From the NCBI GenBank assembly GCA_910589335.1, contig CAJUTW010000011.1:1-36200 (forward strand): 36,200 nt of DNA, given 5' to 3'. Below, in pieces: positions 8,253 to 16,864 of the stretch. The number at the start of each line of letters is the position of its first letter. The stretch's first letter is position 1. Below the pieces are notes generated by a model. That model saw only the letters and a program-made list of their open reading frames with translations. It had not been told where the DNA came from and did no database searches. Made by a program: the position numbers and the translations under genes. Origin of the DNA: an uncultured Bacilli bacterium (lineage in GTDB: Bacteria > Bacillota_I > Bacilli_A > RF39 > UBA660).

Positions 8253-8823
8253 CTTTTAACTCATCATACACTCTATTAACTAATTCTTCTATTTCTAAAG
8301 AATTTATATATTTACTCCTATTATTAAAACTTCTATTAATATTTTTTTCTTTCCATTTTAATATATCTTCTTTTTTTAATTCATTTATTTTATAACTTTT
8401 ATTACTACTTTTTAATAACTCTTTAATTAAAGGAAATTCAAAAAAATAATAATTATACATATCATTACTCATAACTCTATGAACTTCTTCATTTTTATAA
8501 TTATCTTTTAAGATTTTCTTTTTAATTTTAAAATATAAAAATTCATCAAAAATAATATCTATTAATATATGTATATAATAACCTATTATAAAATCTTTTT
8601 CATAGTTTTTTTCATTCTTTTGATAAAAAATTTTTAAAGATTGTCTCCATTTATATAAATCTTCTTCTCTAATGTGAGCACTCCACCTTATATTCTTTTC
8701 AGCAAAACCATTCAAATTAGGTGTATCTGGAGCAATAAGTCCTAAATAATAATCATAACTATTTTTATTTATTTTTTTACCAATTTCATAACCAACTTTT
8801 AAATGTATCATCAAACTAGGCAT
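8230..8823 (-). CDS. Zinc-dependent phospholipase C-like family protein
   Basis: The opening MPSLMIHLKVGYEIG, the GLIAPDTPN segment (28-36), the SAHIRE stretch (48-53) and a helix with YYIHILIDIIFDEF (~82-95) match the pattern of His and Asp metal ligands in the zinc-dependent phospholipase C/S1-P1 nuclease-like fold (Pfam PF00882). The length of ~200 matches the bacterial single-domain members, which are mostly uncharacterised. There is no signal peptide, so it may act in the cytosol. The start overlaps ftsW by 8 bases. Activity on phospholipid is not established for this branch. Confidence 0.72.
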   Translation of the reverse strand: MPSLMIHLKVGYEIGKKINKNSYDYYLGLIAPDTPNLNGFAEKNIRWSAHIREEDLYKWRQSLKIFYQKNEKNYEKDFIIGYYIHILIDIIFDEFLYFKIKKKILKDNYKNEEVHRVMSNDMYNYYFFEFPLIKELLKSSNKSYKINELKKEDILKWKEKNINRSFNNRSKYINSLEIEELVNRVYDELKDEKKDSY

Positions 8824-9961
8824 TTTTTTTACTTCTTTCTTTTAAAATTCCATTTTCAACACTTACACGTTGAACTAAAGTTAAAGATGCTATTAAACAT
8901 ATTGTAAAACTTCCTCCATAACTCATAAAAGGTAATGGTACTCCAGTCATAGGCATTATTCCCATTATTCCCATTAAATTTACAGAAATATGTAAAAATA
9001 AATATACTGCAACCCCATAACATATAATAGCTCCTCTATTATTAGGACTACGTCTTCCTATCAAAAGAATTCTAAATATTACAAAAATATACATTAAAAT
9101 TAGTAATACACCAACAATTACTCCCAATTCTTCTACAATAATTGCAAAAATAAAATCAGTATAAGGTTCTGGTAAATATAAATACTTTTGTGTAGAATTA
9201 CCGAGCCCAACTCCTGTTAAACCACCATTATTAATTGCAATATAACAATTACATACTTGGTTACCATTATCCAAAATTTTAGAACATGGATTTGAAAAAT
9301 CAAATCTCTCTAACTGTCTTTCTAATAAAATTCCTTTACCACTTCCAACAATTGCAATAACTCCAAAGAATAGAAGTCCTAATACAATAAAAACAGTTTT
9401 ATATTTAATCTCTTTAGCTATAGGAACTGCTAAAAATATAACGCCAACAATTGAACAATATATTATAGTTGTTCCAAGATCTGGTTGCAAAAAAATTAAA
9501 CCAGCTATTCCTAAAGCTATTGCTATTGGAAATAAACTCTTCCCCCAACTATTTAATTCATCTTGATTTTTATCATAATAATAAGCAAAAAAAACTATTG
9601 TAATTATTTTTATAAATTCACTTGGTTGAATACTAACAAAACCCAAATCATACCAACTAACAGCTTGGTTTTTAGCACTACCTATCACTAATAAAAATGC
9701 TAAACTTATTGTCGTAATAATTAATAATCCCCATGAAAAAAATCCATAAGACCGTGTATTAAATTTAATCATTACAAGTGAAAAAACAAAACCAACAACT
9801 AAAAATATTGCTTGTTTAATAAAATAATTATAAGGACTCACTTTATAAGTCATATATGCTGTAACATTAGATGCTGAAAACACCATAATTAGACCAAAAA
9901 TAAAAAGCAATATAGTGACAATAAGTAGCGATTTATCTAAATATTTAAATATCTTCTTCAT
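8816..9961 (-). CDS. ftsW: FtsW/RodA/SpoVE-family peptidoglycan glycosyltransferase
   Basis: This SEDS-family protein polymerises lipid II together with a class B penicillin-binding protein at the septum or side wall. About ten membrane helices are visible. Family signatures include MVFSASN (26-32), WYDLGFVSIQPSEFIKI (~103-119), FLQPDLGTT, the extracellular loop ending in NNGGLTGVGLGNSTQKYLYLPEPYTDFIFA (written in parts: NNGGLTGVGLG then LPEPYTDFIFA), and MPMTGVPLPFMSYGGS near the end. The last motif is typical of FtsW/SpoVE. The ribosome site AAGGG precedes the ATG. A Cys-containing insertion (SNPCSKILDNGNQVCNC) in the large loop might form a disulfide. It is the first gene of a four-gene series. 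Confidence 0.92.
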   Translation of the reverse strand: MKKIFKYLDKSLLIVTILLFIFGLIMVFSASNVTAYMTYKVSPYNYFIKQAIFLVVGFVFSLVMIKFNTRSYGFFSWGLLIITTISLAFLLVIGSAKNQAVSWYDLGFVSIQPSEFIKIITIVFFAYYYDKNQDELNSWGKSLFPIAIALGIAGLIFLQPDLGTTIIYCSIVGVIFLAVPIAKEIKYKTVFIVLGLLFFGVIAIVGSGKGILLERQLERFDFSNPCSKILDNGNQVCNCYIAINNGGLTGVGLGNSTQKYLYLPEPYTDFIFAIIVEELGVIVGVLLILMYIFVIFRILLIGRRSPNNRGAIICYGVAVYLFLHISVNLMGIMGIMPMTGVPLPFMSYGGSFTICLIASLTLVQRVSVENGILKERSKKNA

Positions 9962-10116
9962 AATTTTCCCTTTTCAAATTAAACTATTTTTCTATTATAA
10001 ATAATAATAACACAAATTTAAAAAAATTTATAGTTTATTATTTTTAGTTCCACTAATTCATTAACATTTTTCATATTTTTACATATTTTATATTAGATTA
10101 GTAAAGGAGGATATCT

Positions 10117-10272
10117 ATGTATTACTATGGCAGTGGTTCAAGTTGTTGCGGACCACAAAATTATTATCCTGTTAACTGTGGTAGTAACAATAACTCTAGA
10201 TCTAACTATGCAATTGTTTTAGTATTATTTATTTTACTTGTTATTATCATTGGATGTAGATGGGGTAACTAA
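10117..10272 (+). CDS. Small YjcZ-like membrane peptide (51 aa)
   Basis: A 51-codon gene has a strong AAAGGAGG ribosome site (10103-10110) and its own terminator. The product has a Tyr/Gly/Ser/Cys/Asn-rich N-terminal half (MYYYGSGSSCCGPQNYY) and a single C-terminal hydrophobic helix (YAIVLVLFILLVIIIGCRWG). This is the layout of the YjcZ/YtzJ-type small sporulation-associated proteins of Bacilli. It is the only sporulation-style gene seen, so a role in sporulation is not implied; such peptides also occur in species not known to form spores. Confidence 0.75.
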   Translation: MYYYGSGSSCCGPQNYYPVNCGSNNNSRSNYAIVLVLFILLVIIIGCRWGN

Positions 10273-10276
10273 AATT

Positions 10277-10302
10277 AGAACGCTAAAAAAGCGTTCTTTT
10301 TA
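10277..10302 (+). terminator. Terminator of the YjcZ-like gene
   Basis: Arms AGAACGCT (10277-10284) and AGCGTTCT (10290-10297) pair perfectly around five A's and are followed by a T-rich stretch. The hairpin starts 4 bases after the stop codon. Confidence 0.85.
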
Positions 10303-10303
10303 T

Positions 10304-10331
10304 TTGCAATAAAAAAAATTTTAGATATAAT
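10304..10331 (+). promoter_or_regulatory. Promoter of the plus-strand zinc-peptidase-like gene
   Basis: TTGCAA (10304-10309), a 16-base spacer and TATAAT (10326-10331) lie directly before the ribosome site of the next gene. The gap from -10 to start codon is short (19 bases), so the untranslated leader would be very short. Confidence 0.6.
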
Positions 10332-10350
10332 AATTACTCAGGTGATTACT

Positions 10351-11322
10351 ATGGAAGAAAATTATTTATTAGCCAAAAAAATTGTATCAAAAAGATTTGA
10401 TGAAGATAATAAATTTTATCCATTTTTTGTACTAGCTATTTATGGAGAATTAACAGTCTTTAAAAATTATAAAGATTTTATCGAAGAAATTTTTGATAAC
10501 GTTTTAATTATCATTAGTAATAAAACAATTAATAATACTATGCTTGAAAACAACTTAGACCCTGAAGCATTTTTTAATAATGATAATTCAAATGAAGAAA
10601 TATACAAAACAGAAGCCATCTCTTATTGTGGATATGATTGCGATTTTGATGGAGAAAAATTAAAAGCTGTAAAAACAGATCCCTTTATAATTTGTACAAC
10701 TTTTTATAACAATTCATGGGAACACCTTTTAGCAGCTTTCATTCATGAATTTTCTCACATAATAAAAGGAGCAATTAATGGATGTCACATATCTAAAGAT
10801 AAAAATTATTCTATATTTACAACAAGATGTGGTCTTTCTATATTTAAATTAATATACGATAAAAATAAAAACGAATTCAGTCAAAATGTCTCTTATGAAA
10901 TACTAGATGAAGTAATAAATTGTGCTCATACAAATGATATAATAAATGAAATACTTGCTATTAAAGATATCATTCCAGACCAAGAAATTTCTAATTTCTT
11001 AGAAATATTAAATAAAAGATATCTAGAAGATACAGGTTATGAAAGAGCTAGTAATTCGTTTAAACCACTATGGAGAAATAATACCTTTAAAACTCTTATA
11101 AATAATAATATTGTTTTAGGAAATATTAATTTAATAGAAGAAGAATTTAATAAAATTTTAGGATTTAATTCTTTAGAAAAATTAAATGAATTACTTTTAA
11201 AAATTGATGAGTTAGATTATTCTAATTTAAATCACAGTAAAGAAATGAAAAAAATTAAAAATATTATTATACAAATGATTCAAGATTTTAATCAAAAAAC
11301 AAAAGTTCATATTAAAAGATAG
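10351..11322 (+). CDS. HEFSH zinc-peptidase-like protein of unknown function
   Basis: The central HEFSH motif (about residues 132-136, in LAAFIHEFSHIIKG) is a classic zincin zinc-binding and catalytic helix. A later INEILA segment (~198-203) could supply the third ligand, as in peptidases with a downstream Asn-Glu helix. I cannot name the family. There is no signal peptide, so it is probably cytosolic. I place the start at ATG 10351, because AGGTGA (10340-10345) is well spaced for it; the GTG at 10342 lies inside that ribosome site. It shares HExxH logic, but no obvious overall similarity, with the two minus-strand genes at 11950-13771. Confidence 0.65.
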   Translation: MEENYLLAKKIVSKRFDEDNKFYPFFVLAIYGELTVFKNYKDFIEEIFDNVLIIISNKTINNTMLENNLDPEAFFNNDNSNEEIYKTEAISYCGYDCDFDGEKLKAVKTDPFIICTTFYNNSWEHLLAAFIHEFSHIIKGAINGCHISKDKNYSIFTTRCGLSIFKLIYDKNKNEFSQNVSYEILDEVINCAHTNDIINEILAIKDIIPDQEISNFLEILNKRYLEDTGYERASNSFKPLWRNNTFKTLINNNIVLGNINLIEEEFNKILGFNSLEKLNELLLKIDELDYSNLNHSKEMKKIKNIIIQMIQDFNQKTKVHIKR

Positions 11323-11375
11323 ACTTTTCAAAAAATACTTTATTTGATAAAATAGAAAAAGTTGAGGTGGTATTA

Positions 11376-11924
11376 GTGTTAAGAACAAAAGATATTATAG
11401 ATGAAAAAGATAAAAGATTAAGAGTAAAAAGTAAAGAAGTAATTTTTCCATTAACGAAAGAAGATAAAAAACTTATAGAAACTATGAAAGAATATCTACA
11501 AAATAGTCAAATTGATGAATTAGCTGAAAAATATGATTTAAGACCAGGAATGGGCTTATCTGCTATTCAACTAGGTATTGCAAAAAGATATTTTGTTGTA
11601 GTTAATGAACTAGATGATAATGAGTTTGAAACTTATGTTCTTATCAATCCTAAAATGATAAGTAACTCTGTAGAACAAATTTATGTTGCTGATGGAGAAG
11701 GATGCTTAAGTGTAAATCGTCCAGTTGAAGGAATTATACCAAGATATGCAAGAGTTACCATGGAAGCTTATGATACCGAAGGTAGAAAAATACATGTTCG
11801 TGCTCGTGAAGAATTAGCTATTTGTTTTCAACATGAACTTGATCATTTAAATGGTATTTTATTTACAGATCATATTGATCCTAAAAATCCATTTAAAGGA
11901 CAAGATTCAATGAGAGCAATTTAA
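11376..11924 (+). CDS. def: Peptide deformylase
   Basis: This metalloenzyme removes the formyl group from the N-terminal Met of new proteins. All three motifs are present: GMGLSAIQ (58-65), EGCLS (108-112, Cys ligand) and QHELDH (152-157, two His ligands and the catalytic Glu). The size of 182 residues and the insertions fit the type II enzymes of Gram-positives. I chose GTG 11376 because GAGGTGG (11364-11370) lies 5 bases before it; the GTG at 11367 is inside that site. It ends in a bidirectional terminator facing the convergent gene at 11950. Confidence 0.95.
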   Translation: MLRTKDIIDEKDKRLRVKSKEVIFPLTKEDKKLIETMKEYLQNSQIDELAEKYDLRPGMGLSAIQLGIAKRYFVVVNELDDNEFETYVLINPKMISNSVEQIYVADGEGCLSVNRPVEGIIPRYARVTMEAYDTEGRKIHVRAREELAICFQHELDHLNGILFTDHIDPKNPFKGQDSMRAI

Positions 11925-11927
11925 AAA

Positions 11928-11951
11928 AGAATCATGCGATTCTCTTTTTTT
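11928..11951. terminator. Bidirectional terminator between def and the convergent HEITH gene
   Basis: Arms AGAATC (11928-11933) and GATTCT (11938-11943) pair around ATGC, with a C then seven T's on the plus side and a run of A's on the other side. It serves def on the plus strand and the gene ending at 11950 on the minus strand. Confidence 0.8.
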
Positions 11952-12840
11952 AGTATAAAAATTTATTCTTTAAAACTTTTTGAACTCTATTTAAACTACT
12001 TTCAAATGTAGTATCAAAATATTCTAAAAATTCTTCAACCGTTTTTTTAGCATCAAAAATATTTTGAATATTACTAATCATTTCTTTTTTTATTAAAGTA
12101 TTTGAATTTAAATAAATTAAAGAAAGATTTAATGCTTTTAAATTTGATTCAACATAAGTACTAATTAAAATAATTTCATCTTGTAACTTTTCTGTTTGAT
12201 AAGTAACAAATCCTTCTTCATTTGATAAATTCTTCATACTTAATTGCTTTAAATATAATATATCTTTTAATAAATGTTTCATTCTATTAAAAATCTGTCT
12301 TAAATGTTTTCCTGATAAAGAAGTATTTTCTACAAATTGAAGTGTCTCTAATAATATAGGTAAAACTTCTATATTTGTAAAATAATTTAATACTCCAGCC
12401 TCCATCTCTTGTGTATGTGTAATTTCATGAGTAACTTTACAAGATGAAAATTCTGTAATATCTTTGTTTATTTTTATTTGCTTATAAAACCATTTTAAAG
12501 AATTATAATACATAAAAATAGCATCAACACAACTTCTTTCTTCACTAGTTTTTACAATTGGTATTTCATAAGGATCTACTAAAGTAGTATAACAATTATT
12601 CCCTCTACTCATATCAATATACCCAATATTATGAAGATTAAAATAAGCTTTCATAAATTGCTGAGATTCTTCAATTACTTTAGAAAAAGTAATATTTAAA
12701 GGCATACATTGAAAATTAATAATTTTATTTGGAATATTATCTAATAAATCAATTAATTTTTCAAGTTCTTCTAATGGTTTATTTGATAATTTAAATTTTA
12801 AAACTTTAATCGATTTAGATAAGGAATTTTGTTGTATCAT
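11950..12840 (-). CDS. HEITH zinc-peptidase-like protein, paralogue B
   Basis: I do not recognise a named family. A zincin motif HEITH lies at residues 138-142 of the start I use, followed after 15 residues by Glu in NIEVLPILLE, which could be the third zinc ligand (gluzincin-like spacing). The rest is predicted helical, and there is no signal peptide. I place the start at ATG 12840, since AAGGTGG is well spaced for it; a GTG at 12849 lies within that site. The neighbour upstream (12854-13771) has the same plan: an N-terminal domain of ~140 residues, HEITH, then the E-V-L-P-I segment and a helical tail. They are tandem paralogues separated by only a few bases. Confidence 0.65.
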   Translation of the reverse strand: MIQQNSLSKSIKVLKFKLSNKPLEELEKLIDLLDNIPNKIINFQCMPLNITFSKVIEESQQFMKAYFNLHNIGYIDMSRGNNCYTTLVDPYEIPIVKTSEERSCVDAIFMYYNSLKWFYKQIKINKDITEFSSCKVTHEITHTQEMEAGVLNYFTNIEVLPILLETLQFVENTSLSGKHLRQIFNRMKHLLKDILYLKQLSMKNLSNEEGFVTYQTEKLQDEIILISTYVESNLKALNLSLIYLNSNTLIKKEMISNIQNIFDAKKTVEEFLEYFDTTFESSLNRVQKVLKNKFLY

Positions 12841-12853
12841 ATAAACCACCTTT

Positions 12854-13771
12854 TTATTTTTTTAAAACATCTTTAATAAATAATTCACTACCATCTTCTA
12901 AATTAATATTATAATTATCTAATAACTCTTCTAAATAATTCTTACTATCAAAAATATTTTGAATAAAATCTTTAATATCACACTGAGTACTTTTATTAGA
13001 ATTAATATAAACATCTAAAAGTTGTAAAGCTTTTAAAACCGATTCAATATGCATAGTATAAATAAACTGCAAACTTTCATTTAAAGACTTTTCTTGTTCA
13101 TTTTTCAATAACCTAATTATTTCAGTAGAGATTTCTTTATATCGTATTACTTTTTCTACTTCAACATTACTTTTTAATGAATCATTTTCTAAATGATATA
13201 ACATATTAATAAATATTGGTAAAACTTCATAATTATAATATGATTTCATTGCTCCTTTTATAGAATTTAATTGTCCATGAGTAATTTCATGAATAATAAT
13301 TGAAGGTGTAAAACAAGTCATTATTCTAGAAATTAACATTCTAGAAAAAATTGTCTTAGTATTTGTAAAAAATTCTTCAATTGGTTGATTAATTCCTAAT
13401 TCTAAAAGATATCCAAACCAAAAATCTTCATCAATTAATGAAATTGGTAAAGAAAAAGGCTCAATAAAACTACCAAATTTATTATATTCTTCTATAAAGG
13501 CATTTTTCTCTAAATGTTTATTTTTATGAAAAAAATCTGAATAAGCCTTCTCATCACTAAAATATATTTTATGAAGTTTAAAATGCTTTTTCATAAAATC
13601 TTCTGCTTGTGATTTAGCTAAATCTAAATCATAAATTTTAGGAATATTCAAATTAATTTTCCCTTTTAGAAATTCTTTTGCTGCTGAAAATAATCCCTCA
13701 TCTGGAAGTATTACTCTATATTCTCTATCATAACCATGTTGTAATATTTTTATATCTACATCCGAAAACAT
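12854..13771 (-). CDS. HEITH zinc-peptidase-like protein, paralogue A
   Basis: This is the first gene of a tandem pair. HEITH is at residues 161-165 in PSIIIHEITHGQLNS, and a Glu in NYEVLPIF follows after 16 residues, matching the paralogue with one insertion. The C-terminal helical region also aligns in style (LENDSL, then IFDSKNYLEELLDNY against IFDAKKTVEEFLEYF). Two proteins diverged this far while keeping HEITH, the downstream EVLPI and the tail helix suggest selection for a metal site. There is no secretion signal. The ribosome site AAGGGA precedes the ATG. Substrate and role are unknown. Confidence 0.65.
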   Translation of the reverse strand: MFSDVDIKILQHGYDREYRVILPDEGLFSAAKEFLKGKINLNIPKIYDLDLAKSQAEDFMKKHFKLHKIYFSDEKAYSDFFHKNKHLEKNAFIEEYNKFGSFIEPFSLPISLIDEDFWFGYLLELGINQPIEEFFTNTKTIFSRMLISRIMTCFTPSIIIHEITHGQLNSIKGAMKSYYNYEVLPIFINMLYHLENDSLKSNVEVEKVIRYKEISTEIIRLLKNEQEKSLNESLQFIYTMHIESVLKALQLLDVYINSNKSTQCDIKDFIQNIFDSKNYLEELLDNYNINLEDGSELFIKDVLKK

Positions 13772-13820
13772 AATAATCCCTTCATTTAAGTTCTTATTTT
13801 AACATATTTTTTATTATAAA

Positions 13821-13854
13821 TAAAGAAAAACTTAAGTCTATACAGAACTTAAGT
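13821..13854 (-). terminator. Terminator of smc
   Basis: Two copies of ACTTAAGT (13830-13837 and 13847-13854) pair, extended by CT/AG with one bulge, and on the minus strand are followed by TTTTTCTTT. The hairpin lies just after the smc stop at 13856. Confidence 0.75.
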
Positions 13855-13855
13855 A

Positions 13856-16810
13856 TTATAAAATATCTAAATGATCTTCTAATTTAACACTTACTAACTT
13901 TGAAACTCCCGACTCTTGCATCGTAATACCATAAAGAGTATTAGCATATTCCATAGTTTTCTTTTTATGTGTAATTATCAAAAATTGAGTTTTATCTTTA
14001 TAATTATTTAAATATTTACCAAACTGATTAACATTTGCTTCATCTAATGCAGCTTCAACTTCATCAAACAAACAAAAAGGTACTGTTCTAACATTTAGTA
14101 TAGCAAACAATAAACTTATTGCCGTTAGAGTTTTTTCTCCACCTGACAATAATGAAATAGTTGTTAATTTTTTACCTGGAGGAGAAGCTACTATATCTAT
14201 TCCAGTTGTTAATAAATCAGCCTCATTAGTCAATCTTAAATCAGCATTTCCCCCTTTAAATAATTCCTTAAAAACACTTCTAAATTCATCACGAATCATA
14301 ATAAAAGTATTTTTAAACTCTTCTTTCATTACTTCATCCATTTCATTCATAATCTCTAATAAACTTTTTTCTGCACTTATTAAATCTTCTTTTTGATTTG
14401 TTAAAAATACATATCTAGAATTAACTCTTTCATATTCATCTATCGCAGCTAAATTAACCATACCTATTCTTTTAATATTTGCTTTATATTTATTTACTTT
14501 AGATCGAGCTTCTTCTACTTCTAAATCTAGAATATATTCACTCCTTGCTCTTTCATAAGTTAGCTCATAATCTCTTGCCAAAATATTAAGCATATTATCT
14601 AATTTAACATCATTTCTATTTATAAGAATTTCTAACTCTCTTGCTTCTTTCTCTAAATTTCGTAAATTATTATTTTTCATTTTTTCTAGTGCTTGACTTT
14701 CTTCTATTTCTCTTTTTAAATTTTCTATATTTAAATCAAGACTTGCAAGATTCATTTCAATTTTTTCTTTATAAGCTATCTTTTCATGATATAACTTAAT
14801 TAATTCTTCTTCTTTTTGACTTATAGAATTATTACTAATTAACTCTAAAGACTCATACTCTTTAGTAATAGTAAGTAATTTTTCTTTAATAGAAGTTAAT
14901 TCTTCTTTTTTAGTATCATATTTCTCTTTTAAAGTAACTTTTGCTTTAGAAATTTCAAATAATTTCTCTTCAATAAGAGATATTTCTTTATTATTTTCTT
15001 CTATTTCTTTACTAATTTCTTCTTCTTCTTTTTTTAATAAAAGTAGTTTTTCTTCTAAATGTTTTAACTCCTGTTTAAGAATAATTACACTTTTACCAAT
15101 AAAAGTTGACCCACCTGTTAAAGAACCACCTACATTTACAACATCACCATCTAAAGTTACAATTTTATATTTTGCATTAATTAAATGTGAAATTCTAGTA
15201 GCTGCCTCTATATCAGTAACAACTAATACCATACCTAACTGATTTTTTACAATAGAAGTAAATTGACTATTAAAAGAAACCAAGTCAGATAATACTCCTA
15301 AAAAATCATTACTGTTTTTTAAAATATTTAAACTTCCATAATCAACATATCTTTCTTTTATAACAGTTAAAGGAAAAAAAGTAGCTCTACCTAAATGATT
15401 ATCTTTTAAATAATTAATTGCTCTTTTAGCTGCTTCTTCATCTTTTGTTATAACAAAATTTTTACAACTGGAAATTGCAGTATTTAAAGCCTTTGTAAAT
15501 TTCTCATCGATTGTTAATATCTGTCCTATAGTATTATAAATTCCTGTTAATTGAGAATTATTAAGAACTTTTCTTACACTATTAGGTAAATCTTGTCCTT
15601 CTTCTATTTCTATTTTTAAACTATTTATTTTTTGTTTAGTAGAAATAATATCTTGATTATGTTTTGTATAATCATTAACTAACATATTCTTTTTAGATTT
15701 ACTATTTTGTAATCTTTTTTCTACTTCTATCGCTTCATTTTCTTTTACAGTTGAATCTTTAATTATAACTTTAATATCTTCATCAACAATTAAAATATTA
15801 CCTGATAATTTTTCACGTTCTTCAATTAGTGATCTAACTTCTTTTTTTATTTCATTTTCTTCTTTAGAAGTTTTACTTCTTTCTATTAAAAGCTTTCTTT
15901 CACTATCAATCTTTTCTTTCTCTTCAGTAACTTTTAGCAATTCTTGACTTAATTGTTTTTTTTCCAATTCTAATTTTTCAAGAGAAGAACTCTTTTCAAT
16001 ACTAATAACATCATATTTACTTGTATCACTTGAAATAGTTACAATTTCTTTATCTATCTTTTCTTTTTTTAATTTACTAGTTTCTTGTTCATTATTTATA
16101 TTTTCAATATCATAAGCAAGTAATGCAACTTCGTATTTATCAAGTCCTTTTTTATTTTCTAAATATTCTTTTGCTTTTTCACTTTGTTCTTTTAATGGAC
16201 CAACTTGTAATTCTAACTCAGAAATAATATCATTAACACGTTCAATATTAGAATGTGTTCTATCTAATTTTCGAAGAGCTTCTTCTTTTCTTTTTTTATA
16301 TTTTATTATCCCAGATGCTTCTTCAAAAATAACTCTTCTATCTTGTGAAGAGTTACTTAAAATTTTATCAACTTCTCCTTGTGAAATAATATTAAAAGAC
16401 TCTCTTCCCATTCCCGTATCCATTAAAAGATTATTAATATCTTTTAAACGACATTTTTCATTATTTAAATAATATTCATTTTCTCCACTACGATAAACTC
16501 GTCTTTTTATAGAAACTTCTGAATAAGGAATATTTAAATAATGATCATTATTATCAAATATTAACTCTACACTAGCAACATTTAAAGGATTTCTACTTTT
16601 ACTACCAGAAAATATTACATCAGACATAGAGCCATCGCCTCTTAAAGACTTAACTGATTGTTCTCCAAGAACCCATCTAACCGCATCAACAACATTACTC
16701 TTACCAGAACCATTAGGACCAACTATACAAGTTATTTTTCCATCTAATTTTATTTCTATTTTATCAGCAAAAGACTTAAACCCACTTGTTACAATACCTT
16801 TTAAATACAT
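13856..16810 (-). CDS. smc: Chromosome segregation ATPase SMC
   Basis: SMC organises and compacts the chromosome with ScpA/ScpB. The N-terminal head has Walker A GPNGSGKS (~32-39). It is followed by a first coiled coil, a hinge domain (around LPNSVRKVLNNSQLTGIYNTIG through LTGGSTF, given in parts: NSQLTGIYNTIG and LTGGSTF), a second coiled coil, and a C-terminal head with the LSGGEK signature and Walker B LFDEVEAALDEAN. I chose ATG 16810, because AGGGTGA is properly spaced before it and the product then opens with MYLKGIVTSGFKSFADK as the family does; an upstream TTG at 16858 lacks a ribosome site. At 984 residues it is shorter than the usual ~1150-1190, mainly through shorter coiled coils. 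The common neighbours rnc and ftsY are not here. Confidence 0.95.
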   Translation of the reverse strand: MYLKGIVTSGFKSFADKIEIKLDGKITCIVGPNGSGKSNVVDAVRWVLGEQSVKSLRGDGSMSDVIFSGSKSRNPLNVASVELIFDNNDHYLNIPYSEVSIKRRVYRSGENEYYLNNEKCRLKDINNLLMDTGMGRESFNIISQGEVDKILSNSSQDRRVIFEEASGIIKYKKRKEEALRKLDRTHSNIERVNDIISELELQVGPLKEQSEKAKEYLENKKGLDKYEVALLAYDIENINNEQETSKLKKEKIDKEIVTISSDTSKYDVISIEKSSSLEKLELEKKQLSQELLKVTEEKEKIDSERKLLIERSKTSKEENEIKKEVRSLIEEREKLSGNILIVDEDIKVIIKDSTVKENEAIEVEKRLQNSKSKKNMLVNDYTKHNQDIISTKQKINSLKIEIEEGQDLPNSVRKVLNNSQLTGIYNTIGQILTIDEKFTKALNTAISSCKNFVITKDEEAAKRAINYLKDNHLGRATFFPLTVIKERYVDYGSLNILKNSNDFLGVLSDLVSFNSQFTSIVKNQLGMVLVVTDIEAATRISHLINAKYKIVTLDGDVVNVGGSLTGGSTFIGKSVIILKQELKHLEEKLLLLKKEEEEISKEIEENNKEISLIEEKLFEISKAKVTLKEKYDTKKEELTSIKEKLLTITKEYESLELISNNSISQKEEELIKLYHEKIAYKEKIEMNLASLDLNIENLKREIEESQALEKMKNNNLRNLEKEARELEILINRNDVKLDNMLNILARDYELTYERARSEYILDLEVEEARSKVNKYKANIKRIGMVNLAAIDEYERVNSRYVFLTNQKEDLISAEKSLLEIMNEMDEVMKEEFKNTFIMIRDEFRSVFKELFKGGNADLRLTNEADLLTTGIDIVASPPGKKLTTISLLSGGEKTLTAISLLFAILNVRTVPFCLFDEVEAALDEANVNQFGKYLNNYKDKTQFLIITHKKKTMEYANTLYGITMQESGVSKLVSVKLEDHLDIL

Positions 16811-16864
16811 AAGCTTCACCCTATTTAAAATTATACTATAAATAAAGGCTAAACTCAATAAATA

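Noticed and set aside
13830..13854. Repeated ACTTAAGT as a possible recombination or regulator site
   Set aside because: Position right after smc and the T-run that follows explain it as the smc terminator.
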